From contig NZ_QEKH01000001.1 of assembly GCF_003096415.1 (NCBI RefSeq), positions 246,516 through 310,515 on the forward strand: a DNA stretch of 64,000 nt, given 5' to 3'. The notes beneath the pieces were generated by a model. The model was not told the DNA's origin and did not search any database. It saw only the letters and a list, made by a program, of their open reading frames with translations. Source of the stretch: Victivallis vadensis. Lineage in GTDB: Bacteria; Verrucomicrobiota; Lentisphaeria; Victivallales; Victivallaceae. This document shows positions 17,048 to 25,541 of this stretch, one piece after another. A program made the position numbers and the translations under genes. How positions within the stretch are numbered: the stretch's first letter is position 1; each line of letters begins with the position of its first letter.

Positions 17048-17081
17048 TATTTTTCAATAAAATCACAGAAAAGAGAATGAC

Positions 17082-17693
17082 ATGAATCTTCCCAACATAC
17101 TGACTATCAGCCGGATCGTGATGGTGTTGATTTTTGTGGTGCTGGCGACTCTGGCCAATGTCGGCTGGGTGGATGCTCACTGGGTATTTACCATGCGCCT
17201 GACTGCCTATGCACTGGCAATTCTGGCCGGAGCGACCGACCTGCTGGACGGCTATCTGGCCCGCCGCTGGAATCAGGTCACTGATTTCGGAGCGCTGATG
17301 GACCCGTTAGCCGATAAGATTTTCGTGACGGCGACGATGCTGATCGCGGTGGAATACCGTCTGATGCCGGCCTGGATCGCGGTGGCGGTGCTCTGCCGGG
17401 AATTCATGGTCACGGGGCTGCGGACGCTGGCGGCGAAAAAGCAGGTGGTGATTTCGGCGGACCGCTGGGGAAAGCTCAAAACCGCGCTGCAGATGGTGAT
17501 GCTGGCGATTGCGGGAGCGTCCTGGGTCTGGGAATTTGACCTGTACAGCGAAAAATGGTTCCATATCCGGCTGTGGTATGTGTGGAATGCGTATCTGTGG
17601 GGTATTGTGCTGGTTACGGTGCTTTCCGGGCTCGGTTACTTCATCCGCTTCCGGCATCTCTTTCTGCACACGGATGAAAAAAGTGAGAATTAA
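17082..17693 (+). CDS. pgsA: CDP-diacylglycerol-glycerol-3-phosphate 3-phosphatidyltransferase
   Basis: A 203-residue integral membrane enzyme for the committed step of phosphatidylglycerol synthesis. The CDP-alcohol phosphotransferase signature is complete: DGYLARRWNQVTDFGALMDP near residues 53-72, with the metal-binding aspartates. NLPNILTISRI at the start is typical of PgsA. It lies 34 bp after rimO with an AAAGAGA site before the ATG. The tRNA-Ser gene downstream has a separate promoter. Confidence 0.93.
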   Translation: MNLPNILTISRIVMVLIFVVLATLANVGWVDAHWVFTMRLTAYALAILAGATDLLDGYLARRWNQVTDFGALMDPLADKIFVTATMLIAVEYRLMPAWIAVAVLCREFMVTGLRTLAAKKQVVISADRWGKLKTALQMVMLAIAGASWVWEFDLYSEKWFHIRLWYVWNAYLWGIVLVTVLSGLGYFIRFRHLFLHTDEKSEN

Positions 17694-17706
17694 GCAGGAT
17701 TTGAGC

Positions 17707-17734
17707 TTGAAAAATATTTCCGGCGGATTATATT
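17707..17734 (+). promoter_or_regulatory. Promoter of tRNA-Ser
   Basis: TTGAAA (17707-17712), 16 bp, TATATT (17729-17734). The expected start near 17741 coincides with the first base of a perfect inverted repeat, ATGTCAA/TTGACAT (17741-17760). Confidence 0.6.
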
Positions 17735-17771
17735 TATGCCATGTCAACGGAATTTGACATGACTCAAAACC

Positions 17772-17859
17772 GGAGAGATGGTCGAGTGGTCGAAGGCGCC
17801 ACATTGGAAATGTGGTGTGGGGAAACTCACCGAGGGTTCGAATCCCTCTCTCTCCGCCA
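17772..17859 (+). tRNA. tRNA-Ser (anticodon GGA)
   Basis: An 88-nt class II tRNA. Acceptor GGAGAGA (17772-17778) pairs with TCTCTCC (17849-17855); discriminator G and encoded CCA end at 17859. The anticodon stem CCACA/TGTGG flanks the loop TTGGAAA, giving anticodon GGA, which reads UCC and UCU. A long variable arm follows, and the T arm is GAGGG-TTCGAAT-CCCTC. Confidence 0.96.
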
Positions 17860-17871
17860 TAGAAAAACAAC

Positions 17872-17901
17872 GCACCTCATTTGAGGTGCTTTTTATTTTT
17901 C
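17872..17901 (+). terminator. Rho-independent terminator of tRNA-Ser
   Basis: GCACCTCA (17872-17879) pairs with TGAGGTGC (17882-17889), followed by TTTTTATTTTT, 12 bp after the tRNA. Confidence 0.88.
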
Positions 17902-18262
17902 TGACGGCCGTTGCCCGGGAGAATACGGAATCTGCCAGTCTGGAGTTTGCAAACACCCCAATATGTATTATTTTCATTATTATTTTTTTCAAATTTTCGC
18001 TTCGTAGTCCAATCCGGCACTTGACGAAACAAGCTGACTGATGTATCATTACCGAGCCTTCTTGTTTTTCCGACAGCCCAAGATGCTGTTACGGACAAGC
18101 TGGCTCTTTGTTTACGCTTCAAAGTTTGTCAGGACAGATGCGAAAGGAGACATCAATACAACATTATCAGAATTAAAAACTGTCAAGTACCGTGACGAAA
18201 TTTCGTACAGCACCAAATTCAGGACAATAACAAGCAATTAAAATCACCGGAGCTATGATATC
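17902..18262. other. AT-rich gap with a strong promoter and long leader
   Basis: No convincing gene is seen in these 361 bp. TTGACG (18021-18026), 17 bp, TATCAT (18044-18049) forms a good promoter for the serine hydrolase gene, leaving a leader of about 205 nt. A perfect 12-bp palindrome ACGAAATTTCGT lies at 18195-18206. A 66-codon frame from 18041 lacks a ribosome-binding site and recognisable features. Confidence 0.5.
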
Positions 18263-19516
18263 ATGGAAATGAAAATCAGGAAGAACCGCCTGAAGACACT
18301 GATGATGCTTATCGCTGTCACGGCGGTCATCACCGGATGCCAATCGGGAAAACCTGCGGAGAAAGAATCAGGTACGACTTTTGCGAAAGATGCACTGACT
18401 CCTTTTGTCCAGAGCGGACAACTGCCGGGAGCAATCAACGTTTTTTATAAAGACGGCATTCAGGAGACCGCCTGCGTCGGCTATGCCGATGTTGCGGCCA
18501 AGCGTCCGATTACGATGGATGATGTTTTTATGCAGTGCTCGCAGACAAAAGGGTTCTGCGGCGTCACGATCGCCATGCTGGTCGAAGAAGGCAAAATCTC
18601 CCTGGACGACCCCGTTTCAAAATACCTGCCTGAATTCAAGGAACTCTGGGTGTTGGCCTCCAACAAAGATGGCGTAAAAACGCTGGTCAGGGCGAAAAAT
18701 CCTCTCACCATCCGCATGGTCATGAATCACACCGGCGGTTTCCCGTTCGAGATTTCCGCGAAGCAGGGCAACATCAAGGGCGGCGGCTGGAGCGGCGGCG
18801 CTCCGCTCCGGCAGACGGCAGCCATCGCGGCCGCTTCTCCGCTGCTGTTTGAACCCGGAACAAAAACGCAGTATTCCAACACCGGCATCGACATTGGCGC
18901 GGCGATCGTTGAGGTCGTAACAGGACAGCGTTGGGAGGATTTCCTCCAGGAGCGGGTATTAACTCCGCTGGGAATGAAATCCAGTTCGTTCCGGCCGAGC
19001 GATCAGGCTCTTGAAACGCAAATCGAAATGTATGACTGCGTAAAAGACGCTCCGGCGAAATACCGGCTGCAGAATGACATGCAGCAGCGTCCCTATAACG
19101 ATTCCCATGTCTTTGCATCGGCGGGCGCGGGACTTTGGACGACGGCAAACGACCAGCTCAAGTTCTACAAGATGCTGATGAATCTCGGCGTGGGCGAAAA
19201 TGGGGTGAGGATTCTCAAGGAGGAAACCGTCAAAGAGCTGCTTGCCAAGTCGACCCGTCCGAAAGGGATGGGCGGCTATTCCCTGGGCCTCAGCGCGCCG
19301 GAAGAGGACAAGGAGGACTCCTGGTTCGGGCATGGCGGCGCATGGGGCACGAACTGCATGGTCAACTGGCACCGCAAGGAATTGAAGCTGTGGGTCGTGC
19401 AGCTTTGCGGAAATCCGCGCCCCTGGGACGCGGCTCGTTCTGAAGCGGAGAAAAAGTTCTTCAAATATGTCATCGACAACACCGATGCCAATGCCTACAC
19501 CGGTCGTACCAAATAA
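18263..19516 (+). CDS. Lipoprotein serine hydrolase, class C beta-lactamase fold
   Basis: A 417-residue protein with a lipoprotein signal (VITGC; Cys near residue 27). Catalytic motifs of the beta-lactamase/transpeptidase-like family are present: SQTK (S-x-x-K, near residue 94), YSN near residue 209 and HGGAWGT near residue 355 in place of the KTG box. Such proteins are usually esterases or D-aminopeptidases, not resistance enzymes, and this one has HGG like EstB-type esterases. A GGAG site lies about 11 nt before the ATG. It stands alone with its own promoter and terminator. Confidence 0.82.
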   Translation: MEMKIRKNRLKTLMMLIAVTAVITGCQSGKPAEKESGTTFAKDALTPFVQSGQLPGAINVFYKDGIQETACVGYADVAAKRPITMDDVFMQCSQTKGFCGVTIAMLVEEGKISLDDPVSKYLPEFKELWVLASNKDGVKTLVRAKNPLTIRMVMNHTGGFPFEISAKQGNIKGGGWSGGAPLRQTAAIAAASPLLFEPGTKTQYSNTGIDIGAAIVEVVTGQRWEDFLQERVLTPLGMKSSSFRPSDQALETQIEMYDCVKDAPAKYRLQNDMQQRPYNDSHVFASAGAGLWTTANDQLKFYKMLMNLGVGENGVRILKEETVKELLAKSTRPKGMGGYSLGLSAPEEDKEDSWFGHGGAWGTNCMVNWHRKELKLWVVQLCGNPRPWDAARSEAEKKFFKYVIDNTDANAYTGRTK

Positions 19517-19535
19517 TTTTTGTTTATGACCCGAT

Positions 19536-19570
19536 TATCCCCGGGGCAAGACTCGGGGATATTTGTATTA
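19536..19570 (+). terminator. Rho-independent terminator of the serine hydrolase gene
   Basis: TATCCCCG (19536-19543) pairs with CGGGGATA (19554-19561), then TTTGTATT. Confidence 0.75.
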
Positions 19571-19629
19571 CTCTGATTTTCCACAACTTGTAAACGGGCC
19601 GGATTCATGCAGAGGAGAAGGAAATCTGA

Positions 19630-20508
19630 TCATTGCAGTTCAGCTTGGATTTTCTCCCGGCGGCGGAACTCGCCGGGGGGCCGGCCGCATTCGCGGGCGA
19701 AAAGCCGGTTGAAGTAAAATTCATTGGAAAAACCGACTGCCGCCGCCACTGCCTTCAAAGGCATCTCCGTCGTGCGCAGCAGGTTGCAGGCGCGCGTCAG
19801 GCGTTCTTCCAGCAGCAGGGCATGAAACGGCTTGCCGAAGTGATACTTCACCAGATGGCAGGCGTGACTCCGCGAGAGGTTCATCCAGCGGGCCAGTTCG
19901 GCCAGTCCGACCGGTTCATGTGCGTGATCCTCCAGAAAACGGCGGATGCGGTCGGCGTTTCCGACCGGAACGCCTCGCCGATCGTGGGAAAGGTCCAGAT
20001 AGTGCCGGATCCCCTGCCCGAACAACAGCAGTTCCCGGGCCAGTTCCTCAAACAGCAGGTCATCGGCCTCCGGCATATCGGAGCGGATGGTGCGCAGTTC
20101 CGGCGGAATGCAGTCCGGGATCTCGGCTCCGGGCGACCGGAACCCTCCGGCGTAGATCAGCAAAATCAAGGTGCCGTCGCGTTCAATCGGCACGACCAGC
20201 TCTGAAACACCTTTCCAACAATCGTGCCGGAAAGGGCGTTTCGCACCGCTTGCGACCGCCTCGGCTTCGACCATGCACTGCTGATGGCAGCGCCGGTTCC
20301 AGTTCTCTTGCTTGAAGCGCCCGGCAATGCAGTATGGGTGCATGTGCATATTGCGTCCCGGGAAGAGCGGCCTTCCCGCCGAATCGTTCAGCATCCCCCG
20401 GCAGTCATGGATGGTCAGCGCAATGCCGAAACGTTTCTCAAGATCATTTAAGGCCATCGCCAGCGCCCGACCGGGAGAGTGTGGATCAATTCCATCGATA
20501 AATTTCAT
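19630..20508 (-). CDS. AraC-family regulator with PocR-type sensor
   Basis: A 292-residue regulator. The N-terminal half resembles the PocR ligand-sensing domain: CRGMLNDSAGRPLF near residue 35, and a cysteine/histidine set with NRRCHQQCMVEAEAVASG near residue 72. The C-terminal 100 residues are an AraC DNA-binding domain (LAELARWMNLSRSHACHLVK, then AAVGFSNEFYFNRLFARECG). The start at 20508 is a best guess; an in-frame ATG about 18 codons upstream cannot be excluded and neither has a clear ribosome-binding site. It is divergent from the FAD oxidoreductase gene, its likely target. Confidence 0.82.
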   Translation of the reverse strand: MKFIDGIDPHSPGRALAMALNDLEKRFGIALTIHDCRGMLNDSAGRPLFPGRNMHMHPYCIAGRFKQENWNRRCHQQCMVEAEAVASGAKRPFRHDCWKGVSELVVPIERDGTLILLIYAGGFRSPGAEIPDCIPPELRTIRSDMPEADDLLFEELARELLLFGQGIRHYLDLSHDRRGVPVGNADRIRRFLEDHAHEPVGLAELARWMNLSRSHACHLVKYHFGKPFHALLLEERLTRACNLLRTTEMPLKAVAAAVGFSNEFYFNRLFARECGRPPGEFRRREKIQAELQ

Positions 20509-20581
20509 AATATTGTGTCTTACAGCAATTTTATATAAAGATACAGCATTTTTCTGCATTTTCAACTTTGTTGATTTCAGG

Positions 20582-20587
20582 TATAAT
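20582..20587 (+). promoter_or_regulatory. -10 element of the FAD oxidoreductase gene
   Basis: TATAAT at 20582-20587, 29 bp before the ATG. The -35 region (TTTTCA at 17 bp) is poor, which suits an activator-dependent promoter facing an AraC-type gene. Confidence 0.55.
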
Positions 20588-20616
20588 AAAAATAAAACCG
20601 AAAGGAGCAACTGTAA

Positions 20617-21861
20617 ATGGACTATGACGTGATCATCGCCGGCGGCGGACCGGCGGGAATCGGGGCCGCCTATGCCGCGGCGGAGGCCGGAGCGAAAATC
20701 TTGCTGGTGGAACGGTACGGCCGTCTCGGCGGCACGGCGATTCATTCACTGGTCGGTCCGCTGATGGGCGGCGTCGAAAGCCGGATCGTCCGGGAAGTGA
20801 CTCAGGCGCTCGGCGGCTGTACGGTCGACTTCCAGAAGGCGGACCTCCAGCTTTACGATCTGCTCACCGCCAAAGGCGTTGAAATCCTGCTCCATGCCAC
20901 AGTCGTCGACGTACTGCGGGAGGCCGGAAGACTCAATGGCGTCGTCCTGAACTGCCGCGAAGGAAACCGGAGCCTGACCGCACGTACCGTGATCGATGCG
21001 ACCGGAGACGGCGAGGTCGCGTTCCGCGCCGGAGTGCCGTTTGAAACCGGGCGCGAAAGCGACGGCCTGACTCAGCCGATGAGCATCATGTATACGATCG
21101 GCAACATTGATCCGGCCCGCCGCTTCCTGTGTTGTTCCGAAGAACAGGCGCGTCAGGTGATGGTGAACGGCCGTACCTGGGAAGAAATCGTGATGGAGGC
21201 GCGCTGCCGGGGAGAACTGCCTGAATCCGTGGGCGTGATCCGGCTCTACACGGCCCGCCGCGCCGATGAAAACATCGTCAACGCGACGCAGGTGAATTTC
21301 CTGAACGGACTCCTCTCCTCCGACCTGACCAAGGCGGAAATCGAAGGACGGCGACAGGCGTTCGGGATTCTGGAATTTCTGCGCCGCACCCTGCCCGGCT
21401 ATGAAAACGCCTGTATTTCCGGCATGCCCGCCGCAATCGGCGTGCGTGAGACCCGCCGTTTCGAGGGGATGGCACGGCTCGAAAAAGAAAATTGCCTGCA
21501 AGGAACCCGTTTCTCGGATGCGATCGTGCGCCGCGCGGCTTTTCCGATCGACATCCACAATCCGGCCGGCTGCGGACAAGCCGCCGGACACGATGAGAAC
21601 GAGGTCGGCACCGCCGAACGCGGCAAACCGTATGACATTCCGTACGGTGTGCTGGTGCCGCGCCGCCTGAACGGTCTGCTGCTGGCGGGCCGCTGCATCA
21701 GCGCCTCCCACGAAGCGCTTGCCAGCTGCCGGGTGATGTGTATCGCGATGGCGCTGGGAGCGGCGGCGGGGGCGGCGGCAGCCTATGCCTCCCGGCATAA
21801 CTGCGAAGTGCGCGACGTTCCCCCGGCGGAACTGGCGCCTTTGTTGTTCGACCGGGAATAG
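20617..21861 (+). CDS. FAD-dependent oxidoreductase (FAD_oxidored type)
   Basis: A 414-residue flavoprotein. The Rossmann dinucleotide-binding motif is GGGPAGIGAAYAAAEAG from residue 9, followed by the FAD-ribose Glu in LLVERYGRLGG. ARTVIDATGDGEVAFRAG near residue 125 and NGLLLAGRCISASHEA near residue 350 are characteristic of the FAD_oxidored family often found beside glycan-use genes in Lentisphaerota, Verrucomicrobiota and Planctomycetota. The substrate is unknown. AAAGGAG lies 9 nt before the ATG. It is divergent from the PocR/AraC regulator. Confidence 0.85.
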   Translation: MDYDVIIAGGGPAGIGAAYAAAEAGAKILLVERYGRLGGTAIHSLVGPLMGGVESRIVREVTQALGGCTVDFQKADLQLYDLLTAKGVEILLHATVVDVLREAGRLNGVVLNCREGNRSLTARTVIDATGDGEVAFRAGVPFETGRESDGLTQPMSIMYTIGNIDPARRFLCCSEEQARQVMVNGRTWEEIVMEARCRGELPESVGVIRLYTARRADENIVNATQVNFLNGLLSSDLTKAEIEGRRQAFGILEFLRRTLPGYENACISGMPAAIGVRETRRFEGMARLEKENCLQGTRFSDAIVRRAAFPIDIHNPAGCGQAAGHDENEVGTAERGKPYDIPYGVLVPRRLNGLLLAGRCISASHEALASCRVMCIAMALGAAAGAAAAYASRHNCEVRDVPPAELAPLLFDRE

Positions 21862-21868
21862 TCCCCCG

Positions 21869-21906
21869 GCAGCGGGAGCGGTAAACGCACTTACCGTTCC
21901 CGCTGC
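21869..21906. terminator. Long hairpin between convergent genes
   Basis: GCAGCGGGA with CGGTAA (21869-21884) pairs with TTACCG and TCCCGCTGC (21891-21906): 15 pairs plus a G-U wobble around a 6-nt loop. It includes the MATE stop codon. No T run follows on either strand, so termination is likely but not classical. Confidence 0.55.
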
Positions 21907-23243
21907 TCCTTCCGCCACCTGCCCCAGCGGCAGTAGCTGAGGCCGATCATTGCAGGCGGCAGCGTCGAAAGCGCCATACCCCAGCAGACTCCGGCAAAGC
22001 CCCATTCCAGACAGGTGCTGAAGAACCAGCAGAGCAGCAGCCGCAGTATCACCGCCTCCAGCAGCGCGTTGAACAGCGCCAGCGTCGGCGCCCCCGTGCC
22101 GGTCGCAAAGGCGTCGCACACATACATCACCGCATAGGCCAAGCCGCTGAAGGAGCTGAAGATCCGCAAATACAGCACTCCAGAGCGGACCACCTCCGGA
22201 TCACTGTCGAAACAGCCGATTATCTGTCGGGCGAAGAGCTGGATCAGGATTACGGCGATTCCGGTGGAAATCAGCCCGAACCGGATTCCGGTCCGGGCGG
22301 TTTCGGCGGTTCTGCCCACCTCCCCCGCCCCCAGATTCAGGGCGGCCATCGCAGTGACCGCCTGTCCGACCGCCCAGCAGGGCATTCCGGCCAATGTGCT
22401 GATCTTGAGGCCGATTCCGGCGGCGGCCGCCGCCGTGACGCCGTAGCGGTTGAACATCCCCGTCACCAGCAGGAAAGCCAGATTCACCACCACCATCTGC
22501 AAGGCGGACGGAATGCCGGTCTTCAGGATGCCGACGGTTGTCCCCAGCCGCGGCAGGAAGTCCCGCCGGCCGAAGCCGCGAAAGAACTTCCGGCGCTTCA
22601 GATAAAAAAGCCCGGCCAGCAGCGCAGCCGCCTGCGCCGTCACCGTCGCCCACGCCGCTCCGGTGACGCCCAGCTTCCACACGCCGACCAGCAGCAGGTC
22701 CAGTATGATGTTCACCGCCGCCGCAATCGCGACGAAAAGCAGCGGCCGCCGCGAATCCCCGAGGCCGCGCAACAGGGCGCACACCGCGTTATAACCGAAA
22801 ACGCATAAGGTTCCGCCGCTCAGGATGTTCATATATCCGCACGCCTGTTCCAACGCTTCCTCCGGCACCTTCATCAGCAGGAATACGCTCCGGCTGAACC
22901 ACCAGCCGCCTGCCGTCACCGGCAACGCCGCCAATGCCGTCACCGCGAACAACGTTCCAACCGTCGCGCGTTCCGCCGTACGGTCGCCGCCGCCGCGGGC
23001 CCGCGCCGCCAGCACGGTTCCGCCGATGGTGATGCCGATGCCGATGCTGGTGATGATAAAACAGAGCATTGAAGCGTTGCTGACCGCCGCCAGTCCCGAA
23101 CTGCCGACATAACGGCCCACCACGACCATGTCGGCGATGTTGTAGCAGGCCTGCAGCAGGTTGGCGAAAAACAACGGGACGGTGAACTTGAAGAGCTGTT
23201 CCGACACCTTCCCGACCGTAAGATTCTGTTCTGATTCTTTCAT
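21891..23243 (-). CDS. MATE-family efflux transporter
   Basis: A 450-residue protein with twelve predicted membrane segments in two MatE halves (FTVPLFFANLLQACYNIADMVVVGRYVG near residue 20; GIPSALQMVVVNLAFLLVTGM near residue 245). MATE pumps use Na+ or H+ gradients to expel cationic drugs or metabolites. The ATG at 23243 is preferred to an in-frame TTG six codons upstream. A terminator hairpin with a T run ends only 27 nt before the ATG, so expression may depend on read-through of the unit at 23271-23530. Confidence 0.9.
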   Translation of the reverse strand: MKESEQNLTVGKVSEQLFKFTVPLFFANLLQACYNIADMVVVGRYVGSSGLAAVSNASMLCFIITSIGIGITIGGTVLAARARGGGDRTAERATVGTLFAVTALAALPVTAGGWWFSRSVFLLMKVPEEALEQACGYMNILSGGTLCVFGYNAVCALLRGLGDSRRPLLFVAIAAAVNIILDLLLVGVWKLGVTGAAWATVTAQAAALLAGLFYLKRRKFFRGFGRRDFLPRLGTTVGILKTGIPSALQMVVVNLAFLLVTGMFNRYGVTAAAAAGIGLKISTLAGMPCWAVGQAVTAMAALNLGAGEVGRTAETARTGIRFGLISTGIAVILIQLFARQIIGCFDSDPEVVRSGVLYLRIFSSFSGLAYAVMYVCDAFATGTGAPTLALFNALLEAVILRLLLCWFFSTCLEWGFAGVCWGMALSTLPPAMIGLSYCRWGRWRKEQRER

Positions 23244-23270
23244 AATTCCGATTCTTTTCAAAAAAAATGC

Positions 23271-23303
23271 AAAAAAGCCGTGGACGAAACTTCGTCCGCA
23301 GCT
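23271..23303 (-). terminator. Terminator or attenuator just upstream of the MATE gene
   Basis: On the minus strand a 13-bp stem (GGACGAA/TTCGTCC core, one mismatch, one wobble; 23303-23276) runs into six T (23276-23271). Confidence 0.75.
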
Positions 23304-23495
23304 TATTGCATTCCGACACGACAGCCCCTGCCGTTCGGCGGATTTACCCGCCGGACAGTTTGCCGATGAAAAGAATTCAGTTTATTCGCGCCCCGGACAA
23401 CGTCTCACCGTCACCATTGCCGGAGCCTGCTTCAATGCAGAATTTTCCCAGAGTCAGATCGAACATGATTTTCGGATTTCTCACGATATTGAACA
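23304..23495 (-). ncRNA. Possible small RNA or riboswitch-like leader before the MATE gene
   Basis: A sharp minus-strand promoter (TTGACA 23530-23525, 17 bp, TATTTT 23507-23502) starts a transcript near 23495 that ends at the terminator 23271-23303, about 225 nt. A stable hairpin, CCGGCGG/CCGCCG (about 23356-23339), lies in the middle. No known riboswitch core (guanidine-I, TPP, FMN, cobalamin) is recognisable. A short frame starting MFDLTLGKF lies inside but lacks a ribosome-binding site. Either a stand-alone RNA or a conditional leader for the pump fits. Confidence 0.4.
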
Positions 23496-23501
23496 ACGCC
23501 C

Positions 23502-23530
23502 AAAATAGCATGGTTTCGTCCCTTTGTCAA
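23502..23530 (-). promoter_or_regulatory. Promoter of the small unit upstream of the MATE gene
   Basis: Minus strand: TTGACA (23530-23525), 17-bp spacer, TATTTT (23507-23502), directly after the end of the glycosidase gene. Confidence 0.65.
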
Positions 23531-23550
23531 ATCAGCGGCGGTCCGGCATC

Positions 23551-25527
23551 CTATCGCCGTTCGACGGAGACTCCCGACAGCGAGCTGATCCAGGGCTGTT
23601 CCGGGTTGTGCTGGGCGAAACTGATCCGTACATACCGGGTATCTGCGGCCAGCGACACGGGAGAAAACGCATATTTCCGGAACGGTCCATCCGCCAGCAG
23701 TTTAAATTTCGCCTTGACCGGAGTGAAGACGGTGTTGTCGGGCGATTCCTCCAGTTGGAACCATTTTTCCGGCCGGCCGGGGTTGGCCTGCTTCCAGAGG
23801 AACACCTGAAATTCCAGCTTGCGGAAACCGTTCGGCCTGTTTGCGTCCACCGTCGCCAGCGGCAGAAATTTACCGGACAGGTCATGGCGGTAACCACCCG
23901 GAAAATAGAGGTGGAGACGGTCGCTCTGATTGAAGTGCAGTTGCGGGTTGGTCATATCGTAGCCGTGGAAACCATGCTGCGAGAACGGCATGATCTCGCG
24001 ATAGTTCTTCTCGACCAGCAGCAAAGGTTCCGGCCGGACCGGAGCAAGCTTGCCGGCATGGATGCCGAAAAGCCGCGCATTGGCCTCCTTGACCGACGCG
24101 ATCATTTCCCGGTAGGGACGGTCGGTCACATCGATCAGGCCGAAGTTGAACGCCTCGTTGTCATGGCCGCGGCTGGTGAGCGGCTGGTCGTACATCAGAA
24201 AGTATGCGGTGCCGACGCAAAGCGGTTCCGCCGCCATGCGTTCCGTGCTGTACTGGAAAGCGCGTCCTCGGTCGCGGTGCGAGGCGACGATGCTTTTGCG
24301 GTCTCCGAACGGCCTGAAGCCGCGCAGGGTGGTGGTAAAGGAAAATTCCAGTTGAGCGTACGGCTTATCCAGTCTCTTCAGCACGGGAAGAACGAAATTG
24401 AGAATCCAGGCGTTGTTCATATCGTAAAGATGCAGCGGGACGATGTCGACGAATTCCGCCGCTCCCTCGATCCAGCGGATATCCTGCTTGGAACAGTGCG
24501 AGGCTCCCAGAAAAAGATGGTTGGGATCGTAAAGGCGGATCAGCTGCCGCAGGGTGGAATGATACCGCTGCGACGATTTCAAGATGAATGCATCCAGTTC
24601 CCGGGAGGGCACTTTCCTGAAATCCAGTTTTTTCAGCATCAGCCTATCAATGGATTCCTCCGGAAGACCGAAGAATTTTCCCGGTTTGCCGCCGGTTGCG
24701 GCGGCAAGCTGCTCCAGCAGCGCCCGCTTGGCATGAGATTTCCCGGAGACGTCCTTCAACCGGACGTCGACGGAGTGGCGGTTCCAGCCGCTTTCATTGG
24801 CGAGCTGATAACCGATCAGAAAGGGATTGTTCTTCAGCCCGGCGCACATCGTCTTGATCTGTTTCTCCGCGGAGCGTTCGAAATCGGGATCATAGGGGTC
24901 ACGGATCAAAAGCCCCTGATCCCACAGAAACGGCATCTCCTTGACGACAAACGGATTGTTCCATTTTCCGATGGAGTTGAATCCCCACGCCAGCAGACGT
25001 CCGGTCGTCAGGTCCATCCAGCGTTTATGGTAGTCGGGACCGTATTTTCTCCGGATATTGGCGGTGAGGAAACTGACGCATTTTTTATCTTTCGACCATG
25101 CCGCCGGGAATTGTCCGGGATCGGGAACGCCTTCCGTGAAGAGATCGCGCCGTGAACCATCCGGCCGGTTTACCTGCGTAAAATAGCCGTGCTCGTTGTA
25201 GGGAACGCCGTCCACGCCCTGCAGATAGAAGAGATTGCCTTCCGGAGTCACCAGCCACCAGCGCCCTTCGACCTTTTCGACCCGGAAAAAACCGGTCGCC
25301 CGCAGCGTCCGGCCGCTTCTGACGCCGCCGTAGCGGTCGAAACGGCCCGACTCCCTTTTGACGCCGGCCAACTCCTTTGTTTCCCGCTCCAGATCGTTCC
25401 GCAATTCAGAATCGTCGCTCACTTTTTCCGGCCAGTCAACTTCGGCGGCCTGACCGTACCGGTCGACCGGAGCCGCGGCAAGGTGAACGCCCGCAATCAG
25501 CGAAAGAAAGAATAAAAAACGTTTCAT
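23551..25527 (-). CDS. Secreted agarase-like glycoside hydrolase (GH-A clan, GH50-related)
   Basis: A 658-residue secreted protein with signal peptide MKRFLFFLSLIAGVHLAAA. GRWWLVTPEGNLFYLQGVDGV near residue 90 is the typical opening of agarase/GH50-like TIM barrels in these phyla. YQLANESGW near residue 225 offers the acid/base Glu, and YAQLEFSFTT near residue 395 the likely nucleophile Glu. The last 130 residues look like a beta-sandwich. AGGAAG precedes the ATG at 25527; a longer frame has no such signal. It is the last gene of a regulator-pseudopilin-hydrolase run. The substrate is not proven to be agar. Confidence 0.75.
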   Translation of the reverse strand: MKRFLFFLSLIAGVHLAAAPVDRYGQAAEVDWPEKVSDDSELRNDLERETKELAGVKRESGRFDRYGGVRSGRTLRATGFFRVEKVEGRWWLVTPEGNLFYLQGVDGVPYNEHGYFTQVNRPDGSRRDLFTEGVPDPGQFPAAWSKDKKCVSFLTANIRRKYGPDYHKRWMDLTTGRLLAWGFNSIGKWNNPFVVKEMPFLWDQGLLIRDPYDPDFERSAEKQIKTMCAGLKNNPFLIGYQLANESGWNRHSVDVRLKDVSGKSHAKRALLEQLAAATGGKPGKFFGLPEESIDRLMLKKLDFRKVPSRELDAFILKSSQRYHSTLRQLIRLYDPNHLFLGASHCSKQDIRWIEGAAEFVDIVPLHLYDMNNAWILNFVLPVLKRLDKPYAQLEFSFTTTLRGFRPFGDRKSIVASHRDRGRAFQYSTERMAAEPLCVGTAYFLMYDQPLTSRGHDNEAFNFGLIDVTDRPYREMIASVKEANARLFGIHAGKLAPVRPEPLLLVEKNYREIMPFSQHGFHGYDMTNPQLHFNQSDRLHLYFPGGYRHDLSGKFLPLATVDANRPNGFRKLEFQVFLWKQANPGRPEKWFQLEESPDNTVFTPVKAKFKLLADGPFRKYAFSPVSLAADTRYVRISFAQHNPEQPWISSLSGVSVERR

Positions 25528-25541
25528 CGGGGAGCTTCCTC

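Noticed and set aside
18041..18241. 66-codon frame before the serine hydrolase
   Set aside because: No ribosome-binding site, composition unlike the coding genes, and its start lies inside the -10 region of the promoter at 18021-18049.
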